Counted from the first letter of the stretch, positions 1 through 7,771 are shown. The stretch is DNA of 12,085 nucleotides from a bacterium (GCA_030426865.1 JAUHXN010000059.1:1-12085); one strand, 5' to 3'. The notes: generated from the sequence alone by a model not told the origin. Numbers and translations are program-made.

Positions 1-2987
1 CATTGACTAAAATGATTTACATCTAATGCAGTTATAGTGTTGTTATTCGAATTAAATACTGAAGGATAATGCGGTTTCCATTCATCATTTTCGCCTTCAC
101 GCCATATCACACCTCTCTGCTCATCACTATTTTCTGTTGGTAGGTTATGCAAATAATCAACATAGTCGAATTTGATATTAACTTTGAAATCTATGTTTCC
201 TGAATAGTCTAAATAGTAAATTTTAGAAGTCGAATCTTCAGGAGAAACATATAATATTTTATCATTAAGGTTCAATCCATAATTATGATTAGATAGATCC
301 ACCTTCAAATCAATCTCCATCTCTGCTTTTATTTCAGTAAATTCTAATTCAACCCCTGCTTCCTCATCTCTCACAACAGGTTCTTCAGGTGTAGCTTTTG
401 GTTTTCTAATTATTGTGTGAGTAGGTCTCATTAATGAATCCAATCTTCTACCTCTAGTATCAGTTGGGTTTACATTCTTAACCCAATTATACGACTCAGT
501 TAATGAGGTTTTGCCATCCTTGTCAGTATCAGCATCTGGGAATCCGAAGCATTTTAGGAAATTCAAAGTGAAGAATCCATACCCAATTTTATCATTTCCT
601 GTATCATGATAATTAGTAAAAGAAACTCTATCTGCTGATGAAGCCGTTATAAGTTCGACTTTTGCGCCATCAGGTATGTTTATAGAATCGAGCAAATCTT
701 TAGCTTTACCTGAGAAGCAACAATCCATTATTATACAGTACTCTTCTGCATTAATTTCCATTAAACTTTCAAGCAGATATTTTTGACTCATCCATGCAGA
801 ATCACCTATACCTAACCAACCAGATTCAGTTCCATGTCCACTATAATAAAAGTAAACCTTTTTATAGTTATTCTTCATATCTGTTAGTATTTGGTCAAGC
901 TTTTCGAATCCGGGTTTGTGCTCATTGCGAATAGAACCGGCATCTAATCCAGGGCCTAAGCTTTCATTTTTTAAATTATTTTCAACCATTTCACAATCTA
1001 GTTTGAAAGAATTTTCCATTCTTTGGCTTTCATCATCAGAACCAGAAACAATTAGTGCACAAACTGAATCCTTTTTTGTAGGTTCAGCTTCTTCATGGAC
1101 ATTCTCAATAGTTCTTTCTATAGGTTCTTCTATATCGCTTCCAAAAACTATTGCAGTGTTATCAAATGGGTCATAAGTATCATCACCTACAATCTCAGGG
1201 TACCAATCATATTCGTACAATTCCCAGCTATTTAATTCCAAATCCATTACTACATAAGCTGTTTTATGTCCATACTTAGCATATTTATTCAGATCTAACC
1301 AACCGAAATATTCACCTTCCTCTAATACTACAGGTTCTACATCATCTTCTGGACTTAATTTCTTACTAGGTTTATCAGGTTTTACCTCTTCTGTCTTTTC
1401 AGAAGGTTGTTTTCTAATTCTTCCTACAGCATCTTTTGTATCTTTCTCATCATAGGTTTCTTGGATAGCCAAATTGAATAACTCAGCAAGTTTCTCTAGT
1501 TCAGAATCGCCTGAGTCAACGTTAATACCACTTTGAGGGTTTTGTGAACTATTCAAAGCTATTGTAACATTATTTTCATTTATGAATTTACCATCTTGAG
1601 CTAGTACCCAATCGTGAGCTTCTTTTAGAGTAGTTTTACCATCTTTATTTGCATCTGCTGCTGCATTACCAAATCCTTCGAAGAACAAAGTAGAATATAG
1701 ACCAATGTATTGGCTATTGACTGCGTCCTGGAATATATTACTCGTTGAAAGTGCATCAGAAGAAGTAAAAACTTGAATATTTCTGTCTTTCCAATCCGGG
1801 TTCTTTTGAGCAGCCGTTATAGCTTGACCTGAGTAACAAGCTTCAATAACTACGCATAAATCTTCTGCCTTAGTATCGTATAGTTCTTTCATCAAATCAT
1901 CATAAGAAATATAGTCAGAAGGAGTATTTCCAGTTTTTAGCTTATTGTTACGAGTTCCATGTCCAGAATAAAAGAAATAGATTTTATCATATTTAAGTCT
2001 CATTTTTCTTATATGTTCTATTAATTCAGGGCCTGTTATTTGCTCTTGTAGATCAAAACTAGAAGCGGCTAACCCTGGGCCTAGATCTTCTTTTGACAAC
2101 TCATCTTTGAATCTATTTGCTATATTTCTAAATCCTGACTCCTCAGCATCAGACTTTTCTTTGAATCCAGTAACCATAAGAACACAAGTTCTGGGATCGA
2201 CTACAGAACCTTGTCTTTGTTTTGATATATAGTTGCTAACCCAGTCGTATGTAATATTATTGACTTGTGTACCAGCAACTACATTATTTTCACTTAAGAT
2301 AAGGCTAGAAGGAACAGTAACAGGAGTACTTTCGATTTCTTCTGAAGTTACCTCACCATTTTCTGTATTTACAAATATATAATAGCCTGATTTATCAAAC
2401 ATTTGATATTTATCAGTTTCTATATATCCGCCCCATAATTCTGATTCTGAAGTATATGAAAAATCTCCATCTTCCTCTATAAATTCAGTTCCGATCATAT
2501 ATGGCGTCATAGGTAAATAACACAATCCTACTTTAAAAAGAGGATCACCTGTCATTTCACCACCATAACTAATCATCAAGTCAATAGCATCTGTTCTACC
2601 TACTTTAACATTAATAGACGCTGAAGCTTTATTGTTTTCTGGAAGTATTTCGTCTTTGAATTGTGCGTCGAATTCGAGGTTATATGCTCCCCAACCATAG
2701 TTCCAATCTAGTTTGAAATCAACTTTATTAGTTTCATCTGGTTCAAGGTCAGTAATCTTTTTTGTTTCCGTATAGACTTCTTCATCATTAATATCTTTGA
2801 TTGTTAATACTACGTTGACTTCTGGTGCTGTCAGTATATTAATATTTGATATATCTAGTGATGCATTGAATTCTTCGTCAGAATAGAAAGTATCGTCATA
2901 AACTTTCAGCTCGAGTTTTACATCAGTCGCAAATAAATTAATTACCCCTAATAATAGGACTAAAGTAGTTAATAAAACTTTTCTCAT
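1..2987 (-). CDS. Secreted tandem caspase-like peptidase (two clan CD domains with EF-hand loops), 3' end outside window
   Basis: The frame is open from ATG at 2987 to base 1 (995 full codons, no stop), so the C-terminus is missing. An AGAGG ribosome binding site lies 6 nt before the ATG. Residues 1-20 form a signal peptide ending LFA. Residues 21-180 are beta-rich and resemble CARDB/Ig-like modules. The first caspase-like domain starts near C268 (CVLMVTGF), with catalytic His in YSGHGT (H343) and Cys in EACYSG (C384), then an EF-hand loop DANKDGKTTLKE at 445-456. After an acidic, proline-rich linker the second domain repeats this: YSGHGT (H718), DCCFSG (C757) and DTDKDGKTSLTE (820-831). Both dyads are complete, so activity is plausible. 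Family knowledge places this with C13/C14 caspase-like peptidases, which cleave after a specific P1 residue; the specificity here is unknown. The visible end (LDVNHFSQ) looks like a late beta-sandwich, so the true stop may be close. It is transcribed away from its neighbour across a 318-nt gap. Confidence 0.9.
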   Translation of the reverse strand, partial: MRKVLLTTLVLLLGVINLFATDVKLELKVYDDTFYSDEEFNASLDISNINILTAPEVNVVLTIKDINDEEVYTETKKITDLEPDETNKVDFKLDWNYGWGAYNLEFDAQFKDEILPENNKASASINVKVGRTDAIDLMISYGGEMTGDPLFKVGLCYLPMTPYMIGTEFIEEDGDFSYTSESELWGGYIETDKYQMFDKSGYYIFVNTENGEVTSEEIESTPVTVPSSLILSENNVVAGTQVNNITYDWVSNYISKQRQGSVVDPRTCVLMVTGFKEKSDAEESGFRNIANRFKDELSKEDLGPGLAASSFDLQEQITGPELIEHIRKMRLKYDKIYFFYSGHGTRNNKLKTGNTPSDYISYDDLMKELYDTKAEDLCVVIEACYSGQAITAAQKNPDWKDRNIQVFTSSDALSTSNIFQDAVNSQYIGLYSTLFFEGFGNAAADANKDGKTTLKEAHDWVLAQDGKFINENNVTIALNSSQNPQSGINVDSGDSELEKLAELFNLAIQETYDEKDTKDAVGRIRKQPSEKTEEVKPDKPSKKLSPEDDVEPVVLEEGEYFGWLDLNKYAKYGHKTAYVVMDLELNSWELYEYDWYPEIVGDDTYDPFDNTAIVFGSDIEEPIERTIENVHEEAEPTKKDSVCALIVSGSDDESQRMENSFKLDCEMVENNLKNESLGPGLDAGSIRNEHKPGFEKLDQILTDMKNNYKKVYFYYSGHGTESGWLGIGDSAWMSQKYLLESLMEINAEEYCIIMDCCFSGKAKDLLDSINIPDGAKVELITASSADRVSFTNYHDTGNDKIGYGFFTLNFLKCFGFPDADTDKDGKTSLTESYNWVKNVNPTDTRGRRLDSLMRPTHTIIRKPKATPEEPVVRDEEAGVELEFTEIKAEMEIDLKVDLSNHNYGLNLNDKILYVSPEDSTSKIYYLDYSGNIDFKVNIKFDYVDYLHNLPTENSDEQRGVIWREGENDEWKPHYPSVFNSNNNTITALDVNHFSQ

Positions 2988-3026
2988 GTCTAACCTCTTA
3001 TTTTAAATAATTTAATATCGAGAATC

Positions 3027-3058
3027 TGAATATAATACTTTTTCTATATTTATACAAT
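3027..3058 (-). promoter_or_regulatory. Candidate promoter of the caspase-like gene
   Basis: On the minus strand ATTG (3058-3055) is followed after 20 nt by TATATTCA (3034-3027). This resembles the Bacteroidota pattern TTTG-N20-TAnnTTTG. The same bases also read as TTGTAT-N17-TATATT, a fair sigma-70-type match. The implied leader is about 30 nt and carries the AGAGG site. This is pattern matching in AT-rich DNA, so it stays tentative. Confidence 0.4.
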
Positions 3059-3215
3059 TATTTACAAGGTGAGTTATCTTCCAATTTTTCAATTATTTGT
3101 AGCAATTTCACTATACTTGTTAGTTGACTAGATATTTAATATTGTCCCAGAGTTTGCTATAGAAAGGGCATAAGCGAATAGAGATTAAGCTCGGGTAAAA
3201 TATATTTATATTTTA

Positions 3216-3246
3216 AAAAGGCCTCGGATTTTGTTCGAGTTTTTTT
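3216..3246 (+). terminator. Hairpin with T run, orphan terminator candidate
   Basis: CTCG (3223-3226) pairs with CGAG (3236-3239) across a 9-nt loop. Outside the stem a mismatch and two G-T wobbles lead to an A run (3216-3219) facing a T run (3240-3246). The core stem is only 4 bp, so strength is doubtful. On the minus strand the same hairpin is followed by GCCTTTTT, so it could act in both directions. No coding gene ends into it on either strand. Confidence 0.35.
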
Positions 3247-3271
3247 GTGGGGTTTAAAGAAGGTATTTTAT

Positions 3272-3279
3272 TATATTTG
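3272..3279 (+). promoter_or_regulatory. Candidate -7 element upstream of the DUF6544-like gene
   Basis: TATATTTG is an exact match to the Bacteroidota TAnnTTTG element and lies 26 nt before the ATG at 3306. The nearest TTTG upstream (3244-3247) is 24 nt away, longer than the usual 19-21, so the -33 partner is weak. Confidence 0.35.
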
Positions 3280-3305
3280 AATAATTAGACATAAACATAA
3301 AAACA

Positions 3306-4403
3306 ATGAGATTAGTTTTAATAATATTACTTGGAATACACGGAATTATCCATTTATTTGGATTTCTGAAAGCATTTGAAATATTTCAATTTAATGCTAT
3401 TACTCAACCTATTTCCAGGACTTTCGGATTAGTTTGGTTTATTACATTTATTCTTTTTGTATTTACAATACTTTTATTAATATTTAAATCCGAATATTGG
3501 TGGTTAATTGGATTTTCAGCTGTAGTTTTTTCACAGATTTTGATATTCAATTATTGGTCTGATGCAAAATTCGGTACTATAGCAAACCTCATAATACTAG
3601 TGTCTGTAATGATAGCTTATTCTAGTTTTAGTTATAAAAATAAGATTTTAAAAGAAAGAATTTTTATGCTTGAAAATTCTAAGAATATAACTGAAGATGT
3701 GATAACGGAAGAGACTATTTCGGGATTACCGTATATCGTTCAACAGTGGCTAATGAACAATGGAACAATTGGTAAAAGTCCGATTTCTAACGTGCATTTA
3801 GTTCAGGAATTAGAACTTAAATTGAAGCCGGAACAATCAGAATGGAACTATGGTACTGCGGAACAATATATTACTGTTCAACCCCCTTCATTCAATTGGA
3901 GTATTTCAACTCAAATGAACTCAATATTTGATGTCATGGGTCGTGATAAATTCCAAAATGGTCAAGGCGAGATGATAATAAAACTATTTTCACTATTCCC
4001 TGTTGCTGAAGCTAAAAATCACGAACACATTAACCAAGCAACTTTACAGAGATATTTAGCAGAAATAGTTTGGTACCCTTCGGCAGCATTGAGTTCGTAT
4101 ATAAAGTGGGATTCATTAAGCGAATATTCTGCCAAAGCCACTATGGAATATAACGGAACAAAAGGTTCGGGGGAATTCCACTTTGACGAAAAAGGAGACT
4201 TTAAAAAATTTGTAGCTATGCGTTATCAAGACACTAATTCAGTTATGCCTACGGAATGGACTGTCGTAGCTACAAAAACTGAAGAACGTAATGGAATAAA
4301 AATTCCCGTCAACTGCGAAGCTAGTTGGAAATTAGAAAGTGGCAATTGGACTTGGTTAAAATTAAAGATCAAGGACATTGAATACAATGTAAAAAAGTTC
4401 TAG
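3306..4403 (+). CDS. Membrane protein with DUF6544/DUF6920-like domain
   Basis: The protein has 365 residues. Four hydrophobic helices fill residues 1-24, 44-60, 66-84 and 90-108, followed by a soluble domain from about 130 to the end. That domain shows the signature I associate with DUF6544/DUF6920 proteins: LPxxVQQWL (141-149), QYITVQPPSFNW (187-198), GRDKFQNGQGEM (212-223), RYLAEIVWYPSA (249-260), FHFDEKGDF with RY further on (291-307), and IPVNCEASW (333-341). The biochemical role of this family is not known to me. Many copies lack the N-terminal helices, so here the domain is probably tethered to the inner membrane. The ATG is preceded by an A-rich stretch with no Shine-Dalgarno sequence. 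It is the first of four envelope genes on this strand, none overlapping. The family name is from memory of the motif pattern. Confidence 0.8.
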   Translation: MRLVLIILLGIHGIIHLFGFLKAFEIFQFNAITQPISRTFGLVWFITFILFVFTILLLIFKSEYWWLIGFSAVVFSQILIFNYWSDAKFGTIANLIILVSVMIAYSSFSYKNKILKERIFMLENSKNITEDVITEETISGLPYIVQQWLMNNGTIGKSPISNVHLVQELELKLKPEQSEWNYGTAEQYITVQPPSFNWSISTQMNSIFDVMGRDKFQNGQGEMIIKLFSLFPVAEAKNHEHINQATLQRYLAEIVWYPSAALSSYIKWDSLSEYSAKATMEYNGTKGSGEFHFDEKGDFKKFVAMRYQDTNSVMPTEWTVVATKTEERNGIKIPVNCEASWKLESGNWTWLKLKIKDIEYNVKKF

Positions 4404-4501
4404 AATGGCTGAATGCTAAGAATCTATTTTAGAAGGAAATTGTATTTTATTCGAGGTTTTTCGAAGTGTTCAACTAATATTTAGTATATTTGGATACAAA
4501 G

Positions 4502-5215
4502 ATGAAAAAATCAATCGACATAAAAGCCCTTTTAATACTAACAACTACATTCGTAATTTTCACTGCTGTTGGAACAGTTAGTCACGAATATGGTCACATA
4601 TTAGTAGCCGAATATTTAGGTTATGAAACCACTCTTTTCTATGATAGTATGACTTACTATAATGAGGAATTGGTCAAAAAACGAGAAAAAATTTATTCTG
4701 AATATAAAAATGAGATAGAAGGTAACACTGATTTCGAAAAGAAGGATGAATATCGAAGATTAACTAAGAAATTAATATCAAATGGATTCTGGATTACCTT
4801 AGGTGGTCCAATACAAACTATTTTCACAGGGTTGATAGGTCTGTTTGTATTAATACTAAGGAAAAATCAATATAAAGAATTTGGACTAAAATGGATTGAT
4901 TGGCTTGCTGTTTTTCTGTCACTATTTTGGCTGAGAGAAGTGTTTAATCTAGCAATATCACTTGTATTTGAGCTCATTTCTCCTGATGGCAGCTTTTTTA
5001 GCGGAGATGAAGTCTATATATCTAGGGGATTAGGTCTCTGGGAGGGTACAATTCCATTATTATTAGGTACTTTGGGTATATTAGTTTCTGCTTATGTGAT
5101 TTTTAGAATAACTCCACCCCAGATTAGATTGACATTCCTTGTTAGTGGATTATTGGGAGGAGGATTAGGTTTCGTTTTATGGATGGATGTCTTAGGCCCT
5201 ATCTTATTACCATAA
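4502..5215 (+). CDS. M50-like integral membrane zinc metallopeptidase homologue
   Basis: From ATG 4502 the protein has 237 residues. An in-frame TTG at 4490 would add four residues; neither start has a Shine-Dalgarno sequence, so I prefer the ATG. The first helix (9-27) runs straight into HEYGH (28-32), an HExxH zinc motif at the membrane face as in site-2-protease-like M50 peptidases and their relatives. A charged loop (50-92) follows, then a helix containing GGP (101-103), which M50-like proteins often carry in their second core helix. Further helices lie near 134-157, 184-202 and 211-232. A segment SPDGSFFSGDE (160-170) between helices could supply the third metal ligand (Asp), as the LDG motif does in S2P; that assignment is inference. 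The substrate is unknown, and the protein could be a non-proteolytic relative. A small TTCGA/TCGAA hairpin (4450-4465) lies in the gap before it. Confidence 0.7.
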   Translation: MKKSIDIKALLILTTTFVIFTAVGTVSHEYGHILVAEYLGYETTLFYDSMTYYNEELVKKREKIYSEYKNEIEGNTDFEKKDEYRRLTKKLISNGFWITLGGPIQTIFTGLIGLFVLILRKNQYKEFGLKWIDWLAVFLSLFWLREVFNLAISLVFELISPDGSFFSGDEVYISRGLGLWEGTIPLLLGTLGILVSAYVIFRITPPQIRLTFLVSGLLGGGLGFVLWMDVLGPILLP

Positions 5216-5266
5216 GGAACCTATCAAAAAATCTATTTTATGAAGACCTCGAACATTTCACATATA

Positions 5267-5298
5267 ATTTACCACCTCACCAACACAACCTATATTTA
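5267..5298 (+). promoter_or_regulatory. Weak candidate promoter before the propeller lipoprotein gene
   Basis: ATTT (5267-5270) and TATATTTA (5291-5298) are 20 nt apart, a degenerate version of the Bacteroidota TTTG/TAnnTTTG pair with A in place of the final G. It lies about 47 nt before the start codon. The region is AT-rich, so chance is a serious alternative. Confidence 0.2.
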
Positions 5299-5344
5299 AA
5301 TTTAAACGTATAGTATTTCTGTATTAAAAACATAGGAATTATAT

Positions 5345-6433
5345 ATGATGATATTTATTTTACTAATCTTGACTCTAAACTTTTCTTGTAGTGAAAGCAG
5401 CACTAAAGAAGAATTATATAAGACCGAGATTGCTGCCAATTCCGAAAGCAATTATTTGAAGTTCACATCGGGAATAAGTGCAATCTTCCAAGACAGTGAG
5501 GGCAATCATTGGTTTGGTAGTCTTGAAGAAGGTGTAGCTGTTTATAACGGCAAATCATTCCGTTACTTTACTATTAAGGACGGGCTTACGGATAATCAAA
5601 TCCGCACGATACAAGAGGACAACAATGGTGTTATTTGGTTTAGTACTCAAAATGGAGTAAGCAGTTACGACGGTAGCATTATAAGAAATCATACGTATTC
5701 AGTTAATGGAACTTCAACAGATATTTTCACAATTCAGAATACAAATCCTTTGCAAGGAGAATGGATGAAATCTGACAACGACTTATGGTTCTCAGCTAGT
5801 ATAAAGGAAGGAGTCTATAGATACGATGGTGAAAAAATAAAGTATTTAGCTTTCCCACCTCAGAAAGTCCTCAACCTTACTGATAATTTGTTCGCTGTTA
5901 CAGACATTTCGTATGGTAAAGATAATATGGTTTGGATTGCCACTTACGCAGGAGTTTTTGGCTATAATGGAAGCGACTTCACTATAATCAATGATGAGAC
6001 TTTGGGATTTGACAGAAAAGTAGCACCATTGCATATACGTAGTATTTTGGAAGATTCGAAAGGCAGGCTTTGGATTGGTAATAATGGTATCGGGGTGCTG
6101 TTAAAACAAGAAGGTTTGACAATTAACTTCTCTGAAGAAAAAAATTTGATACACCCCACAAGCGGAATGAAAGGTGACAAGTCCCCTGCTGGCACACTTG
6201 AGCATGTATTCACGATTGCGGAAGACAGTCAAGGAAACATTTGGTTCGGAGATAGAGATGCAGGGATTTGGAGATATGATGGAAGAACTATGAAGAACTA
6301 CACAAAGGCAGATGGTCTTTCCGATTATTTTGCCCTCTCTATATATGAAGATAATAATGGGAAATTGTGGTTCGGGATGGCAGATGGCACCGTTAATACA
6401 TTCGATGGTAAGTCGTTTTTCAAACAATTTTGA
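5345..6433 (+). CDS. Lipoprotein with seven two-component-regulator propeller repeats
   Basis: The protein has 362 residues. A hydrophobic start ends in a lipobox LNFSC with the acylated Cys at position 15, so the mature protein is probably membrane-anchored outside the cytoplasm. The rest consists of seven blades marked by HWFGS (W56), IWFST (W98), LWFSA (W148), VWIAT (W197), LWIGN (W243), IWFGD (W300) and LWFGM (W342), each preceded by a D..G turn and usually followed by a YDG/YNG strand. This is the Reg_prop repeat found in the sensor half of Bacteroidota hybrid two-component systems, where it binds extracellular ligands such as glycans. Here no Y_Y_Y, transmembrane, kinase or regulator domain follows, so the propeller stands alone. 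AGGA sits 7 nt before ATG 5345; ATG 5348 is an equivalent start. The ligand and any partner are unknown. Confidence 0.85.
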   Translation: MMIFILLILTLNFSCSESSTKEELYKTEIAANSESNYLKFTSGISAIFQDSEGNHWFGSLEEGVAVYNGKSFRYFTIKDGLTDNQIRTIQEDNNGVIWFSTQNGVSSYDGSIIRNHTYSVNGTSTDIFTIQNTNPLQGEWMKSDNDLWFSASIKEGVYRYDGEKIKYLAFPPQKVLNLTDNLFAVTDISYGKDNMVWIATYAGVFGYNGSDFTIINDETLGFDRKVAPLHIRSILEDSKGRLWIGNNGIGVLLKQEGLTINFSEEKNLIHPTSGMKGDKSPAGTLEHVFTIAEDSQGNIWFGDRDAGIWRYDGRTMKNYTKADGLSDYFALSIYEDNNGKLWFGMADGTVNTFDGKSFFKQF

Positions 6434-6532
6434 GAGAGATTTTCTTCATATAACTTAATCAAAAGTTTACTAAATTGTGTTAATTGAGAATATGTGTTTC
6501 AGTATTTTTTAAATTATTTAGGTGGATCTAAT

Positions 6533-7084
6533 ATGAATAAAAGCATGTCGAAATCAACATTTGTGATTTGCACAGTTACCTTATTTCTTGTTTTAGTTAA
6601 CTTAGCGACAAGCAAATCTACTGATGCGGATACGAAAGTATTAGTTAAAGCTGATGGGGTTGATTATTCAATTGATAATATAAATGAGAAGTCGAGTTAT
6701 CTCAAATTTTATAGTTCCAACAGTGATATGAATCACGATGCTGATTTTGAATTGGTATCTGATGATAAAAATGAAAGATTGACTGTAATTATAGATGGTC
6801 TTGATGGAAAGGGTAAAGATATTTTGAAAGGTAATGTTCAACTTGGAAGTAACTCTACGCTGATTACATATAAGAAAGGCGATCTTTCAATAAGTTTTTC
6901 AGAAGGTGAATTGAATATAGAAGAAATCTCTAAAACATCTGGGGTAGTTAGGCTCAAAGCAAAGGGACTATGCACAATCAAAAAAGGAAAGTCCTATGCT
7001 AATATGAAGTTGGACATACCTGTAGAGTTGGAAGTGAATGCCATAATTATGGACGTAAAAACGTTGGACTACAAAAAAAATTAG
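6533..7084 (+). CDS. Small secreted protein of unknown function
   Basis: I choose ATG 6533 because AGGTGG ends 7 nt before it. A GTG at 6494 is in frame but would place this site inside the gene. The product has 183 residues. Residues 1-27 are a signal peptide (hydrophobic 9-25, ending LATS) without a lipobox Cys, so export as a soluble protein is likely. The mature part is rich in alternating hydrophobic and polar residues, looks all-beta, and includes the acidic glycine-rich turn DGLDGKGKD (88-96) and the segment MKLDIPVELEVNA (158-170). I recognise no family. The last codons are AAA-rich, and their bases double as the T run of the opposing gene's terminator. It follows the propeller lipoprotein after about 100 nt, with no sign of translational coupling. 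Confidence 0.75.
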   Translation: MNKSMSKSTFVICTVTLFLVLVNLATSKSTDADTKVLVKADGVDYSIDNINEKSSYLKFYSSNSDMNHDADFELVSDDKNERLTVIIDGLDGKGKDILKGNVQLGSNSTLITYKKGDLSISFSEGELNIEEISKTSGVVRLKAKGLCTIKKGKSYANMKLDIPVELEVNAIIMDVKTLDYKKN

Positions 7085-7097
7085 CCACGTAGTGGCT
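7073..7097 (-). terminator. Rho-independent terminator of the TRIC-family gene
   Basis: Read on the minus strand, a 6-bp stem AGCCAC/GTGGCT with a 3-nt TAC loop (7097-7083) is followed by AA and eight T (7080-7073). It lies 69 nt past the stop codon of the minus-strand gene. The T run and half of the stem fall inside the last codons and stop of the convergent plus-strand gene. On the plus strand no T run follows, so termination looks one-directional. Confidence 0.8.
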
Positions 7098-7165
7098 TAA
7101 AATCTGTAGCCTTAGTAACCGAACTAATACAATCACTGGCAAATTTATAAGAGAGTAATCCACCC

Positions 7166-7771
7166 TTACAAACTCACTCTAGGTAGCGACAGCTTATACT
7201 TGATAGAGATTATTCGGATTGCAAATATGAAGACAGTCGGTACCCCATAAAGCAACCAGAGTGGTGCACCTATATATTGCAGAGAAATATAGATGAACGC
7301 TCCAGCCAAACAAGCAGATGCATAGATCTCTTTTCTGAATACAAGGGGTATCTGGTTTGTCATCATATCTCTAATTATACCGCCAAATACTGCCGTTACT
7401 AATCCGAAGAAAATAGCTATAAATGGGCTCACCCCAAAGTCAATCGCTTTCTGAGTACCTAATATAGCAGACAAACTAATACCCAAAGTATCAAAAAGAA
7501 AGAAAGTTTGCTTCAGGAATAATATTCTTTTCTTGAATACAAATGTAACACCTATCCCAGCCATTATAGAAACCACAAACCATACATTTTCCATCCAGAA
7601 TAAAGGGTGACAACCAAGAAGCAAATCGCGAACAGTACCACCACCAACGGCAGTAACGAAAGTAACGAATGATATACCAAACATATCGTACTTCTTTTGG
7701 ATAGACGATAGGGCAGCACTAATAGAGAAAACAAAAACGCTTATCAAAGCGAGAATAGATAATAATTCCAT
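7166..7771 (-). CDS. TRIC-family cation channel protein (UPF0126, YicG/YadS-like)
   Basis: The 201-residue product is almost entirely membrane helices (about seven). It has the internal duplication of this family: the first half has KKYDMFG (26-32) and GGGTVRD (43-49), and the second has FDTLG (93-97) and GGIIRD (130-135). The G-G-x-x-R-D motifs break the helices and line the pore in prokaryotic homologues of trimeric intracellular cation channels. Those homologues conduct monovalent cations; the physiological role in bacteria is poorly defined. Length is typical. The start at 7771 has no Shine-Dalgarno sequence. It converges on the secreted-protein gene and diverges from the DedA gene across 324 nt, so it appears to be its own unit, ended by the hairpin at 7073-7097. 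Confidence 0.9.
   Translation of the reverse strand: MELLSILALISVFVFSISAALSSIQKKYDMFGISFVTFVTAVGGGTVRDLLLGCHPLFWMENVWFVVSIMAGIGVTFVFKKRILFLKQTFFLFDTLGISLSAILGTQKAIDFGVSPFIAIFFGLVTAVFGGIIRDMMTNQIPLVFRKEIYASACLAGAFIYISLQYIGAPLWLLYGVPTVFIFAIRIISIKYKLSLPRVSL

Larger units (their letters stand above)
2988..3305. other. Divergent intergenic region
   Basis: These 318 nt separate the minus-strand caspase-like gene from the plus-strand membrane-protein gene. I find no supported gene. The region holds a candidate promoter for each flanking gene, and between them a CTCG/CGAG hairpin with A and T runs (3216-3246) that has no obvious upstream gene on either strand. The stretch 3130-3215 is otherwise unassigned; a short RNA ending at the hairpin is possible but not shown. 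Confidence 0.6.

Noticed and set aside
916..1176. Plus-strand frame inside the caspase-like gene
   Set aside because: It is antisense to the strongly supported 995-codon minus-strand gene and has a serine-rich shadow composition.
4450..4465. TTCGA/TCGAA hairpin after the DUF6544-like gene as a terminator
   Set aside because: The stem is only 5 bp and A/T-flanked, and no T run follows on either strand. The related TTCGAG strings near 3235 and 5245 are too short to call a repeat family.
4490..4501. TTG start extending the M50-like protein by four residues
   Set aside because: ATG at 4502 is in frame, and neither start has a Shine-Dalgarno sequence, so the rarer TTG is not needed.
5846..6427. 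Overlapping minus-strand frames in the propeller gene
   Set aside because: They are antisense shadows of the repeat-containing lipoprotein, with no ribosome binding sites or domains.
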